NCBI GenBank assembly: GCA_047975545.1
Contig: JBKEDS010000016.1
Span: 1 to 33,042 of the forward strand
Direction: 5' to 3'
DNA length: 33,042 nt
DNA from: JBKEDS01 sp047975545
GTDB taxonomy: Bacteria; Bacteroidota; Bacteroidia; Flavobacteriales; Flavobacteriaceae
The translations under genes and the position numbers were made by a program. Of the stretch, positions 7,551 to 15,601 are shown piece by piece. The notes beneath the pieces are model-generated. The model was not told the origin of the DNA. It ran no database searches and was given only the letters and a program-made list of their open reading frames with translations. How positions within the stretch are numbered: the stretch's first letter is position 1; each line of letters opens with the position of its first letter.

Positions 7551-8762
7551 TTACTCCAAGCCCTCGTAATCGGGGTACAAAAAGTGGTTGTACGGAAAGC
7601 GTGTTACGTGTATGCGCCTAACTTCGTTATACACCCGTTTTCTAAAATCTTCGAAATTGCTTTTGTTTAAAGCCGAAATAAACAGGGCGTTATCGCCTAT
7701 TTTGTTCATCCATGTTCTTTTCCATTCATCTAAGGAATAGTGTTTGGTGGTTTTTTCAGCCGCTGTATTGTTTTCGTTTAAAGGCTCGGGTTTATAGGCG
7801 TCAATTTTATTAAACACCATTATGGTGGGTTTGTCGTTGCTTTTTATTTCTCCCAAAATTTTGTTTACCGATTCGATATGTTCCTCGAAATTGGGGTGCG
7901 AAATATCTACCACGTGCAATAATAAGTCGGCTTCCCGAACTTCGTCCAAGGTGCTTTTAAAACTTTCGACCAGTTGCGTGGGCAGTTTTCTAATAAACCC
8001 GACCGTATCGCTTAACAAAAACGGTAGGTTTTGGATAACCACTTTTCTAACGGTAGTGTCCAGGGTGGCAAAAAGTTTGTTTTCGGCAAATACCTCGCTT
8101 TTGCTTATAACGTTCATTAGGGTTGATTTACCCACATTGGTGTAACCCACCAAAGCTACCCGCGCCATAGCGCCCCGATTGCCGCGCTGTACGGCCATTT
8201 GTTTGTCTATGGTTTTTATTTTTTCCTTGAGCAGGGCTATTTTATCGCGCACAATACGGCGGTCGGTTTCTATTTCGGTTTCGCCGGGGCCGCGCATACC
8301 AATACCGCCTTTTTGGCGTTCCAAGTGGGTCCACATACCCCGTAGGCGTGGCAGTAAATACTCGCATTGCGCCAATTCTACCTGGGTGCGGGCGTAACTG
8401 GTTTGGGCGCGTTGGGCAAAAATATCCAAGATAAGGTTAGTGCGGTCCAGTACCTTGCAGTTTAGTATTTTGCTTATGTTGCGCTCTTGGGCGGCCGATA
8501 GCTCGTCGTCGAAAATGGCGGTACCTACTTCGTTTTCTTCAATAAAAACCCGTACATCTTCCATCTTGCCCGAACCGATAAAAGTCTTGGGGTTAGGCAT
8601 GTCCATTTTTTGGGTAAAGCGCGCCATAACCTCGCCACCTGCGGTGTAGGTTAAAAATTCAAGCTCGTCTAAATATTCCTTGGACTTATCTTCGTCCTGA
8701 TCTTTGGTTATAATGCCTATTAGCACGGCTTTTTCTAAGTCTATGTCTTTCTTTTCTAACAT
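7551..8762 (-). CDS. hflX: Ribosome-associated GTPase HflX
   Basis: HflX is a conserved GTPase that binds the 50S subunit and splits stalled ribosomes under stress. Counting from the ATG at 8762, the protein has 403 residues. The N-terminal HflX domain includes FIGSGKMEDV and the GPGETEIETDRR signature at about 158-169. The G domain shows G1 GYTNVGKST (206-214), G2 Thr237, G3 DTVG (252-255) and G4 NKID (318-321). A TTG nine bases further upstream is in frame but lies inside the short leader defined by the promoter at 8780-8787. It converges with waaA and diverges from the endonuclease-family gene. Confidence 0.95.
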   Translation of the reverse strand: MLEKKDIDLEKAVLIGIITKDQDEDKSKEYLDELEFLTYTAGGEVMARFTQKMDMPNPKTFIGSGKMEDVRVFIEENEVGTAIFDDELSAAQERNISKILNCKVLDRTNLILDIFAQRAQTSYARTQVELAQCEYLLPRLRGMWTHLERQKGGIGMRGPGETEIETDRRIVRDKIALLKEKIKTIDKQMAVQRGNRGAMARVALVGYTNVGKSTLMNVISKSEVFAENKLFATLDTTVRKVVIQNLPFLLSDTVGFIRKLPTQLVESFKSTLDEVREADLLLHVVDISHPNFEEHIESVNKILGEIKSNDKPTIMVFNKIDAYKPEPLNENNTAAEKTTKHYSLDEWKRTWMNKIGDNALFISALNKSNFEDFRKRVYNEVRRIHVTRFPYNHFLYPDYEGLE

Positions 8763-8779
8763 AAAAAACAATTAATGCA

Positions 8780-8787
8780 CAAAGTTA
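8780..8787 (-). promoter_or_regulatory. Putative hflX promoter -7 box
   Basis: On the minus strand the sequence reads TAACTTTG, an exact match to the Bacteroidota -7 consensus TAnnTTTG. It lies 17 bases before the hflX ATG, giving a leader of only about ten bases. I see no TTG at the matching -33 position. Confidence 0.5.
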
Positions 8788-8840
8788 CGTAATTGCATCC
8801 ATTTTAATTTTTATATTTTTAGGGCAAATAAAAGTAAAAT

Positions 8841-9812
8841 ATGACCAATTTTGAAACCGATTTTGTGCGGGACGACTTGCATGCCATAGCCTTTTACAAT
8901 TTGGAAAACTTGTTTGATGTGTACAACGACAACCGTACCAACGACAACGATTTTTTGCCCGATTCCATGAAAAAATGGACCCGAAAGCGTTACGACAACA
9001 AATTGCGGAAATTAAGTTTTGCTATTTCGAACATAGGACGAAAGGAAACAGGGAAACATCCTGCTATTGTAGGTTTGGCAGAGGTTGAAAACGCTTCGGT
9101 TATTAAGGATTTAATCCATTATAAGCATTTGGACGACTATAATTACGGCTATGTGCATTTTAACTCGCCCGACGAACGGGGCATTGATGTGGGCTTGATT
9201 TACGACACATCGGTTTTTACGGTTTTAAATACCGATACGTTTTCGGTGGAATTGTTTAACGACAATGGCCTGCCCGATTACACAAGGGATATTTTACTGG
9301 TTTCGGGAACGCTTGACGGCGATTTAATTTATGTTATTGTAAACCATTGGGCGTCCAGACGGGAAGGCGAGGATGTTACCGAACCCAAACGTATGGCATC
9401 GGCAAAAAAAGTAACCGAAATAATTGTCCAAATTCGTGAAAAAGATGAGAATGCAAAAATTATTGTCATGGGCGATTTTAACGACGACCCCTCCAGCGAC
9501 AGCATAAAAACCATGGTTGCCAATTCTAATTTATTCAATACCATGGAAACCTTGCGTTCGTTTAGCAGGGGAAGTACCAAGCACGGCCACCAGTGGAACT
9601 TGTTCGACCAAATTATTATATCGACCAACTTTTTTAATAACACGCCCAGCCATCTGGAATTTGAAAAATCGGAAATTTTCGATGAGGATTTTTTAAAGCT
9701 CTTTAGCGGAAAATTTAAAGGCACGCCGTTTAGGACCTACATAGGCAAAAAGTACAAGGGCGGTTACAGCGACCACTTTCCCGTTTATGCCGTGTTTAAA
9801 AAGAATATTTAA
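8841..9812 (+). CDS. Endonuclease/exonuclease/phosphatase family protein
   Basis: This 323-residue protein has the EEP (DNase I-like) fold, whose members cleave phosphodiester bonds in nucleic acids or phospholipids, or dephosphorylate inositides. Motifs in order are FYNLENLFDV near the N-terminus (metal-binding Asn), GLAEVENAS with the catalytic Glu, VNHWASRREG with the His, VMGDFNDDPSS with the metal-binding Asp-Asn pair, and YSDHFPVYAVF at the C-terminus with the catalytic Asp-His. There is no signal peptide, so it should be cytoplasmic. It is a single-gene unit ending in an unusual repeat-containing terminator shared with sodA. The true substrate cannot be told from sequence. Confidence 0.85.
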   Translation: MTNFETDFVRDDLHAIAFYNLENLFDVYNDNRTNDNDFLPDSMKKWTRKRYDNKLRKLSFAISNIGRKETGKHPAIVGLAEVENASVIKDLIHYKHLDDYNYGYVHFNSPDERGIDVGLIYDTSVFTVLNTDTFSVELFNDNGLPDYTRDILLVSGTLDGDLIYVIVNHWASRREGEDVTEPKRMASAKKVTEIIVQIREKDENAKIIVMGDFNDDPSSDSIKTMVANSNLFNTMETLRSFSRGSTKHGHQWNLFDQIIISTNFFNNTPSHLEFEKSEIFDEDFLKLFSGKFKGTPFRTYIGKKYKGGYSDHFPVYAVFKKNI

Positions 9813-9822
9813 AAAGCTTTTG

Positions 9823-9906
9823 AAAAAAAGCTATCCGGAGAGTAGATTTTCTGTCATTTTCGAGCGGAGTCGAGAAATGACACTACTTTTCAGATAGCTT
9901 TTTTTT
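9823..9906. terminator. Bidirectional terminator with an embedded repeat element
   Basis: AAAAAAAGCTATC (9823-9835) pairs with GATAGCTTTTTTT (9893-9905). Inside it AGTAG (9841-9845) pairs with CTACT (9883-9887), and inside that sits the palindromic repeat at 9852-9882. The A-run on one side and T-run on the other allow termination in both directions, fitting the converging EEP gene (+) and sodA (-). Confidence 0.75.
9852..9882. repeat. Palindromic dispersed repeat, copy D
   Basis: TGTCATTT (9852-9859) and AAATGACA (9875-9882) are exact inverted repeats around the core TCGAGCGGAGTCGAG, which is shared with copy C at 3878-3907. The element forms the tip of the terminator hairpin between the EEP gene and sodA. 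Confidence 0.65.
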
Positions 9907-9926
9907 ATTCAAAATTGTTGCTACAA

Positions 9927-10535
9927 TTATTTGGCAGCAGCGTAACGTTTTTCTACTTCGTTCCAGTTAACAACGTTAAAAAAGGCGTTAATATAATCCG
10001 GACGACGGTTTTGGTAGTTTAGGTAATAGGCGTGTTCCCATACGTCGATGCCCAAAATGGGCGTTCCGCCACAACCAACGCTTGGCATTAACGGATTATC
10101 TTGGTTTGGGGTGGCGCATATTTCCAGTTTGCCGCCTTTATGCGCGCACAGCCAAGCCCAACCGGAACCAAATTGGGTCGCGGCCGCTTTGCTAAATGCT
10201 TCCTTAAAAGCATCGACAGAACCAAAAGCACTAACAATTGCATCTTTTAGCTCGCCCGATAAATAGCCTTTGCCCTCTGGGTTTATAACGGTCCAAAATA
10301 GCGAGTGGTTGTAAAAACCGCCACCATTATTCCTAACGGCTTTATTGTTTAAATCAAGGTTTGTTAAAATAGACTCTATGGATTTTCCTTCCAAATCCGT
10401 TCCGGCAATAGCCGCATTTAAGTTGTTGGTGTACCCTTGGTGGTGTTTTGTGTAGTGTATTTCCATGGTACGGGCGTCGATATTGGGTTCTAAGGCATCG
10501 TAAGCATAGCCCAATTTAGGTAATTCAAAAGCCAT
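9927..10535 (-). CDS. sodA: Superoxide dismutase, Mn type (Fe/Mn family)
   Basis: This enzyme converts superoxide to oxygen and hydrogen peroxide. The 202-residue protein keeps all four metal ligands: His27 (EIHYTKHH), His77 (FYNHSLFW), Asp164 and His168 (DVWEHAYY). Residues that separate Mn from Fe forms favour manganese: RNNGGG before the second His, and Gln144 in PNQDNPLMP, where Fe enzymes normally carry the glutamine earlier in the sequence. Cambialistic use of either metal is possible. There is no signal peptide. It is transcribed away from the AddA-like gene, with a candidate promoter at 10576-10583, and ends at a terminator shared with the EEP gene. Confidence 0.93.
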   Translation of the reverse strand: MAFELPKLGYAYDALEPNIDARTMEIHYTKHHQGYTNNLNAAIAGTDLEGKSIESILTNLDLNNKAVRNNGGGFYNHSLFWTVINPEGKGYLSGELKDAIVSAFGSVDAFKEAFSKAAATQFGSGWAWLCAHKGGKLEICATPNQDNPLMPSVGCGGTPILGIDVWEHAYYLNYQNRRPDYINAFFNVVNWNEVEKRYAAAK

Positions 10536-10575
10536 AATTTTGTTTTTTAATTTATTTTAGTATTCATTCTCTTTC

Positions 10576-10583
10576 CAAAATTA
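10576..10583 (-). promoter_or_regulatory. Putative sodA promoter -7 box
   Basis: The minus strand reads TAATTTTG, matching TAnnTTTG exactly, 40 bases before the sodA ATG and so predicting a leader of about 35 bases. No clear TTG lies at the -33 position. Confidence 0.45.
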
Positions 10584-10675
10584 CACATAAAAACGTATTA
10601 TACCAGTTATTGTAAATAATTAATTGTTATCAATTCATCAATAGTTTTTATCTTGTCTTCAAAAAAAATTAAAAT

Positions 10676-13600
10676 ATGCCGCAGCAAAATACCTTTACCA
10701 TATACAACGCCTCGGCCGGGAGCGGCAAAACCTATACGCTGGTTATGGCGTATTTGTTGCTGTTGTTCCGTTCTAAATCCCCCGAGCGGTTTAAGCGTAT
10801 TTTGGCCATAACCTTTACCAATAAGGCGGTGGCCGAAATGAAAACCCGTATTGTTGAAACCTTGAAGCAGTTTTCGGAAACCGAAGTTTTTGCAAACGAA
10901 AACCCTATGTTTAACGACATTTGCAAAATACTGGGGCTTACCCCGGAAGCACTTCAAAACAAATCGGGACAAATATTAAACAGCATTTTGCACAATTACG
11001 CCGCTTTTGATATTTCGACCATCGACGGCTTTACCCACCGAATTATTAGAACCTTTGCCTACGATTTAAAACTGCCGTTGAATTTTGAAGTAGAACTGGA
11101 TCAGGACGCCCTGCTAACCGAAGCCGTAGACAGCTTAATAGCCAAAGCCGGAACCGACAAGCTGCTTACCAAAGTGCTGGTGGATTTTGCCATTGAAAAG
11201 GCCGACGACGACAAAAGTTGGGACCTGAGTTTCGATTTTAACAAAATAGCAAAACTATTGGTTAACGAAAACGACATTAAGCACATTGAAACCCTAAAAC
11301 ACAAAACATTTGCAGATTTCAATAACTTAAAAAAACTACTAAAAGCCGAAATAAAACAAACCGAAAGTAGCATTACCAATACCGCCCAAAGCGTTTTGGA
11401 CACAATAGCGGAAAACGGTTTGGGGTTTTCGGATTTTTCAAGAGGCACTTTGCCCAACCACTTTAAAAAAGCCGCTGAACTGGAATTTTACCGGCTTTAC
11501 GACAATAAGTTGGAAGAAAATATTATTGAGCGAAAAAGTATTTACAACAAAACCCTGAATTCCGGTACGGCAAGCACCATCGATACGCTTTTGCCCCAAA
11601 TTGAAACAACCTTTAAAACCGTAAAAAAACTTGTGTTCCATCATAAATTTTTAAGTGCGTTTTACAGGAACATTACGCCCCTATCGGTTTTAAACGCCAT
11701 TAACCAAGAGTTGAAGGCTTTAAAAACCGAACAGAACAAAATGCTTATTTCCGAATTTAACAGCATAATAAGCCACGAAATAAAAAACCAACCCACACCC
11801 TTTATTTACGAGCGTTTGGGCGAAAAATTCAAGCACTATTTTATCGACGAGTTTCAGGATACCTCGGTATTGCAATGGGAAAATTTAATTCCGCTGTTAG
11901 ATAATTCCCTGTCGGGCGAAAACGGCAGCGCCATGCTTGTTGGCGATGCCAAACAGGCCATTTACCGTTGGCGCGGCGGCAAGGCCGAACAGTTTATCGG
12001 GCTGTGCCAGAACGACAATCCGTTTCATATTAAAAAACAAGTGGAGCAACTTCCTAAAAACTATCGTAGTTTTATGGAAGTTGTAAATTTCAATAACCAG
12101 CTTTTTAAATTTCTATCCGAAGGTGTTTTTAGTAACCCAACATATGCCCACCTTTACCAAAACGCGCCCCAGTTTATTAATAAAGATAGTGGCGGTTACG
12201 TGGAACTATCGTTTTTGGACCTTGATAAGGACAACGATAGGGACGAACTGTATTGCCAAGCCGTACTAAGCACCATAGAAAAATGTTTGGATAACGGTTT
12301 TAAACTGGGCGATATTTGTATTTTAACAAGAAAAAGGCGGGAAGGCGTTGCCGTGGCCGAGTTTCTAAGCCACAACACTATCGATATCGTGTCGTCGGAA
12401 ACTTTGCTTATTGCAAATGCCCCCGAAGTTTCCTTTATAAATCATGTGTTGCGGCTTATCGTGCAGCCCCACAATTACGAAAATAAAATAGCCGTTTTAA
12501 ATTACTTGGCTACCTTGTTTAATATTGAAAACAAGCACGATTTTTTCACCACCTATTTAAATACATCGCTAACGCATCTTTTTAAAAGCCTTGAACGTTA
12601 CAACATTGCCATAAACCACGAAGCCTTATTGCAATTGTCCCTGTACGATTTGGCCGAAACCATAGTACGGCAATTTAAATTGGTAAAAACCTCAAATGCC
12701 TATGTGCAGTTTTATTTGGACGTAGTTTTAGATTTTTCGCATAAAAAAGGTGCCGATATTTCGGGGTTTTTAGAATATTTCGACAAGAAAAAGGACACGC
12801 TAAGCATAGTTTCGCCACAAGGGCAAGATGCCGTACAGATTATGACCATACATAAATCGAAAGGCTTGGAGTTTCCGGTTGTTATTTTTCCTTATGCCGA
12901 TTTGGATATTTACCGCGAAAGAGAACCCAAGGCGTGGTTTCCGCTCGATGCTAACATTTACAGCGGTTTTTCCAATACCCTGCTAAACTTCAATAAGGAT
13001 TTTGAACATTTTGGCGAGGTAGGGCTGGACATTTTCAACACCCATAAATCCGAGCAGGAACTGGACAATATTAACCTCCTGTACGTAGCCTTGACCAGAG
13101 CCGAAGAACACCTATATATTATATCGAAAAAAGATATTTCGGCCAAGGGCGAAATAAACACCAATACCTATGCGGGCTTGCTTATTAGTTATTTAAAACA
13201 CCTTCAACAATGGGCAGAACCAAAATTAATTTATGAATTTGGCAACCAAACCCGAACAAGCAAACCCAAACAAGAAACGTCTTCAACCCTATTTCAAACC
13301 GAATTTATTTCAACAGCAAAAGAAGACCATAATATTAAGGTAGTTACAAAATCGGGCATGCTGTGGGATACCGTACAAGAAGAAGCCATTGAAAAAGGAA
13401 ACCTCGTACACAATATTATGGCTAAAATTATAAATGAAAATGATGTTGCGCCCGCCATAAACCTATTTATTGAAAATGCCATTATAAATAAGGAGCAAGG
13501 CCATGTTTTAAAAACCTTGATAACAAACATGGTAAACCTTCCGGAACTGAAACCCTTTTTCAGCCCGGCTAACACGGTTTATACCGAGCGTGATATTATA

Positions 13601-13813
13601 ACCAAGGAGGGCGAAATTTACAGGCCCGACCGTATTGTTATTGCGCCCGATGGCCGTAACGTAAGCCTGTTGGACTATAAAACCGGTGCCGAAAACCCGA
13701 AACACGAAAAACAACTGCAACAATATCAAAAAATATTGGAGGGTATGGGGTATCATATCGATAACAAAACACTGGTTTATGTTAACAAAACGTTAGAAAT
13801 CAAGCAGATTTAA
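10676..13813 (+). CDS. UvrD/RecB-family helicase-nuclease, AddA-like
   Basis: This 1045-residue protein combines a superfamily 1 helicase with a C-terminal RecB-type nuclease, the AddA layout used to process double-strand breaks for RecA. Helicase motifs in order are Walker A ASAGSGKT (12-19), FTNKAVAEMK (motif Ia), FIDEFQDTS (Walker B, about 389-397), GDAKQAIYRWRGG (motif III), LPKNYRS (motif IV region), MTIHKSKGLEFPVV (motif V) and LLYVALTRAEEHLY (motif VI). The nuclease active site is His912 (GNLVHNI), Asp985 (RPDRIVI) and Asp1000-Tyr-Lys1002 (LLDYKTG). Its likely partner is the AddB-like protein starting at 15602, on the other side of ompA. It diverges from sodA. Confidence 0.9.
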   Translation: MPQQNTFTIYNASAGSGKTYTLVMAYLLLLFRSKSPERFKRILAITFTNKAVAEMKTRIVETLKQFSETEVFANENPMFNDICKILGLTPEALQNKSGQILNSILHNYAAFDISTIDGFTHRIIRTFAYDLKLPLNFEVELDQDALLTEAVDSLIAKAGTDKLLTKVLVDFAIEKADDDKSWDLSFDFNKIAKLLVNENDIKHIETLKHKTFADFNNLKKLLKAEIKQTESSITNTAQSVLDTIAENGLGFSDFSRGTLPNHFKKAAELEFYRLYDNKLEENIIERKSIYNKTLNSGTASTIDTLLPQIETTFKTVKKLVFHHKFLSAFYRNITPLSVLNAINQELKALKTEQNKMLISEFNSIISHEIKNQPTPFIYERLGEKFKHYFIDEFQDTSVLQWENLIPLLDNSLSGENGSAMLVGDAKQAIYRWRGGKAEQFIGLCQNDNPFHIKKQVEQLPKNYRSFMEVVNFNNQLFKFLSEGVFSNPTYAHLYQNAPQFINKDSGGYVELSFLDLDKDNDRDELYCQAVLSTIEKCLDNGFKLGDICILTRKRREGVAVAEFLSHNTIDIVSSETLLIANAPEVSFINHVLRLIVQPHNYENKIAVLNYLATLFNIENKHDFFTTYLNTSLTHLFKSLERYNIAINHEALLQLSLYDLAETIVRQFKLVKTSNAYVQFYLDVVLDFSHKKGADISGFLEYFDKKKDTLSIVSPQGQDAVQIMTIHKSKGLEFPVVIFPYADLDIYREREPKAWFPLDANIYSGFSNTLLNFNKDFEHFGEVGLDIFNTHKSEQELDNINLLYVALTRAEEHLYIISKKDISAKGEINTNTYAGLLISYLKHLQQWAEPKLIYEFGNQTRTSKPKQETSSTLFQTEFISTAKEDHNIKVVTKSGMLWDTVQEEAIEKGNLVHNIMAKIINENDVAPAINLFIENAIINKEQGHVLKTLITNMVNLPELKPFFSPANTVYTERDIITKEGEIYRPDRIVIAPDGRNVSLLDYKTGAENPKHEKQLQQYQKILEGMGYHIDNKTLVYVNKTLEIKQI

Positions 13814-14053
13814 TATTGATTTTAGTAAGAATTTAAGAGAATGACCGTGTATTTTATCGATAATTTTATGGTTTTTATATTGAATTCAGTATAAAAAAGA
13901 GCGTAATATCCTTAATTGTGTTCTGTTTTTCAAAATCAAAAAAAACCAATAAACAAAGGGGGTTTAAGGTTTTTGAAAAAGCAAGGAACCAATTCTATTT
14001 AATGTAGAATAGTGTTAAATACGCAAAATCTTTATATTTTTTATATATTTGTC
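13814..14053. other. Gene-free stretch upstream of ompA
   Basis: This AT-rich stretch between the AddA-like gene and the ompA promoter has no ORF longer than about 17 codons. I see only weak inverted repeats, such as ATTCTA/TAGAAT at 13992-14010, and one isolated TATATTTG at 14044-14051 that also fits the -7 consensus but lacks a partner. No clear terminator for the AddA-like gene was found. Confidence 0.5.
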
Positions 14054-14084
14054 TTTGTTAATAAAATTTAACAACTTACTTTTG
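14054..14084 (+). promoter_or_regulatory. ompA promoter (TTTG-N19-TACTTTTG)
   Basis: TTTG at 14054-14057 and TACTTTTG at 14077-14084 are separated by 19 bases. This matches the Bacteroidota vegetative promoter, a -33 TTG/TTTG with a -7 TAnnTTTG. The predicted transcription start is near 14090, leaving an A/T-rich leader of about 30 bases before the ATG at 14123, as expected for a highly expressed gene. Confidence 0.7.
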
Positions 14085-14122
14085 CCTTTGATTAACACTT
14101 AAAAATTAAACTTTATTTGAAT

Positions 14123-15523
14123 ATGAAAAATCTTAGCAGATTATTGTTAGTAGCGTTGCTTGTACTTGGTTACAGCAATGCAAACGCACAAGACAAAAAC
14201 AACCCATGGCAAATTACAATTGGGGTTAATGCGGTAGATGCTTACCCTTCGGGCGATGGCAATCTTTTTCAAGGTGGTTTTGCAGGCGAAACTATTTTCG
14301 ACGAATATTTTAACGCAGGCGACCACTGGAACATCCTACCATCGTTATCTACAATTTCTGTTTCCAGATATTTAGGCAGCAATTTTTCTTTGGGTGTTAC
14401 CGGATCTATCAACAAAATTGACAAATGGGGCGATATAAGCTCAAACCCCGACACAACTAACGAAGTAGACGATTGGTCGTACTACGGGTTGGACGGTACG
14501 GTTAAGTACAACTTTGGCGACTTATTAAACTGGAACGTTGTCGAGCCTTTCCTTGGCGTTGGCGGTGGTTACACTTGGGTTGACGAAATTGGTGCCGGTA
14601 CTTTAAACGGTACTATAGGTTTTAACGTTTGGTTTTCCGAAAACGTTGGTTTAACCCTTCAGTCATCTTACAAACACGCTTTCGAAGATTATTTAGATAC
14701 ACACTTCCAGCATTCAGCAGGTATTGCTATTCGATTTGGTGGTGCCGATACCGATGGCGATGGTGTTTACGACAAAGACGATGCTTGTCCGGATGTTGCT
14801 GGTTTAGAGGCTTTCAACGGATGTCCTGATACAGACGGCGATGGTATTGAAGACAGTAAAGATTCTTGTCCTAACGAAGCTGGTTTAGCCGAGTTTAACG
14901 GATGTCCTGATACCGATGGCGATGGTGTTGCCGATAACCAAGATAAATGTCCTACTGTAGCTGGTTTAAAAGCATTAGGCGGATGTCCAGATGCTGATGG
15001 CGACGGTGTTACCGATGCAGACGATATATGTCCTAAAGAAGCTGGTCCTGCCGCTAACGGTGGTTGTCCTTACGCTGATAAAGACGGTGATGGCGTATTA
15101 GACAAAGATGACAAATGTCCAGACGTTAAAGGTACCGTAGCTAATGCTGGTTGCCCAGAAGTAACTGCTGCCGTACAAAAAGCCCTTAACGATTATGCTA
15201 AAACTATTTTATTCGATACGGGTAAATCAACTATAAAAGCACAATCAAGCCAAGTTCTTAACGATATTATTGGTATATTGAAAGAGTATCCTAATTCTAA
15301 ATTTACTGTTGAAGGTCATACCGATAGTACTGGTAGCGATACTTTAAACCAAAAACTATCTGATTCTAGAGCTAACGCTGTTAAAGATTATTTAACAAGC
15401 AATGGTATTAGTGGTTCAAGATTATCTGCTGTTGGTTACGGTGAGGCTAAGCCAATCGACTCTAACGCAACAAGATCTGGTAGAGCTAACAACAGACGTG
15501 TTGAAATTAACTTAGTAAAATAA
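14123..15523 (+). CDS. OmpA-family outer membrane protein with thrombospondin type-3 repeats
   Basis: This abundant-type outer membrane protein anchors the outer membrane to peptidoglycan. From the ATG at 14123 (a TTG six bases earlier is less likely) it has 466 residues. The signal peptide MKNLSRLLLVALLVLGYSNA ends near ANA-QD at about residue 22. A beta-barrel domain covers roughly 25-200. Five calcium-binding type-3 repeats follow at about 205-345, each DxDGDGxxDxxDxCP. The C-terminal OmpA domain (about 350-466) contains ILFDTGKSTI, VEGHTDSTGSD and RANNRRVEINL. Codon choice (many GGT, GCT, TCT) differs from the neighbours, in keeping with high expression. It has its own promoter and terminator between the AddA-like and AddB-like genes. 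Confidence 0.93.
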   Translation: MKNLSRLLLVALLVLGYSNANAQDKNNPWQITIGVNAVDAYPSGDGNLFQGGFAGETIFDEYFNAGDHWNILPSLSTISVSRYLGSNFSLGVTGSINKIDKWGDISSNPDTTNEVDDWSYYGLDGTVKYNFGDLLNWNVVEPFLGVGGGYTWVDEIGAGTLNGTIGFNVWFSENVGLTLQSSYKHAFEDYLDTHFQHSAGIAIRFGGADTDGDGVYDKDDACPDVAGLEAFNGCPDTDGDGIEDSKDSCPNEAGLAEFNGCPDTDGDGVADNQDKCPTVAGLKALGGCPDADGDGVTDADDICPKEAGPAANGGCPYADKDGDGVLDKDDKCPDVKGTVANAGCPEVTAAVQKALNDYAKTILFDTGKSTIKAQSSQVLNDIIGILKEYPNSKFTVEGHTDSTGSDTLNQKLSDSRANAVKDYLTSNGISGSRLSAVGYGEAKPIDSNATRSGRANNRRVEINLVK

Positions 15524-15559
15524 TAACTGCCCACGGTAGTTTAACAAAATAAGTTTTAT

Positions 15560-15590
15560 AAAAACGCTTCGGATATCCGAAGCGTTTTTT
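15560..15590 (+). terminator. Strong terminator after ompA
   Basis: AAAAACGCTTCGG (15560-15572) pairs perfectly with CCGAAGCGTTTTT (15577-15589) around the loop ATAT and runs into T residues. It ends only 12 bases before the ATG of the AddB-like gene, so any separate promoter for that gene would have to overlap the terminator or lie inside ompA. Confidence 0.92.
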
Positions 15591-15601
15591 ATTTTTATAC
15601 A

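Noticed and set aside
13840..13893. Short 17-codon ORF (MTVYFIDNF...) upstream of ompA
   Set aside because: It is too short, and has no promoter or conserved feature; it is expected by chance in AT-rich DNA.
14044..14051. TATATTTG as the ompA promoter
   Set aside because: It matches the -7 consensus but has no -33 partner; the box at 14077-14084 has a TTTG exactly 19 bases upstream.
14987..15170. Repetitive DNA in the middle of ompA taken as a possible tandem repeat array
   Set aside because: The repeats encode calcium-binding type-3 modules in frame; this is protein architecture, not a DNA repeat element or CRISPR.
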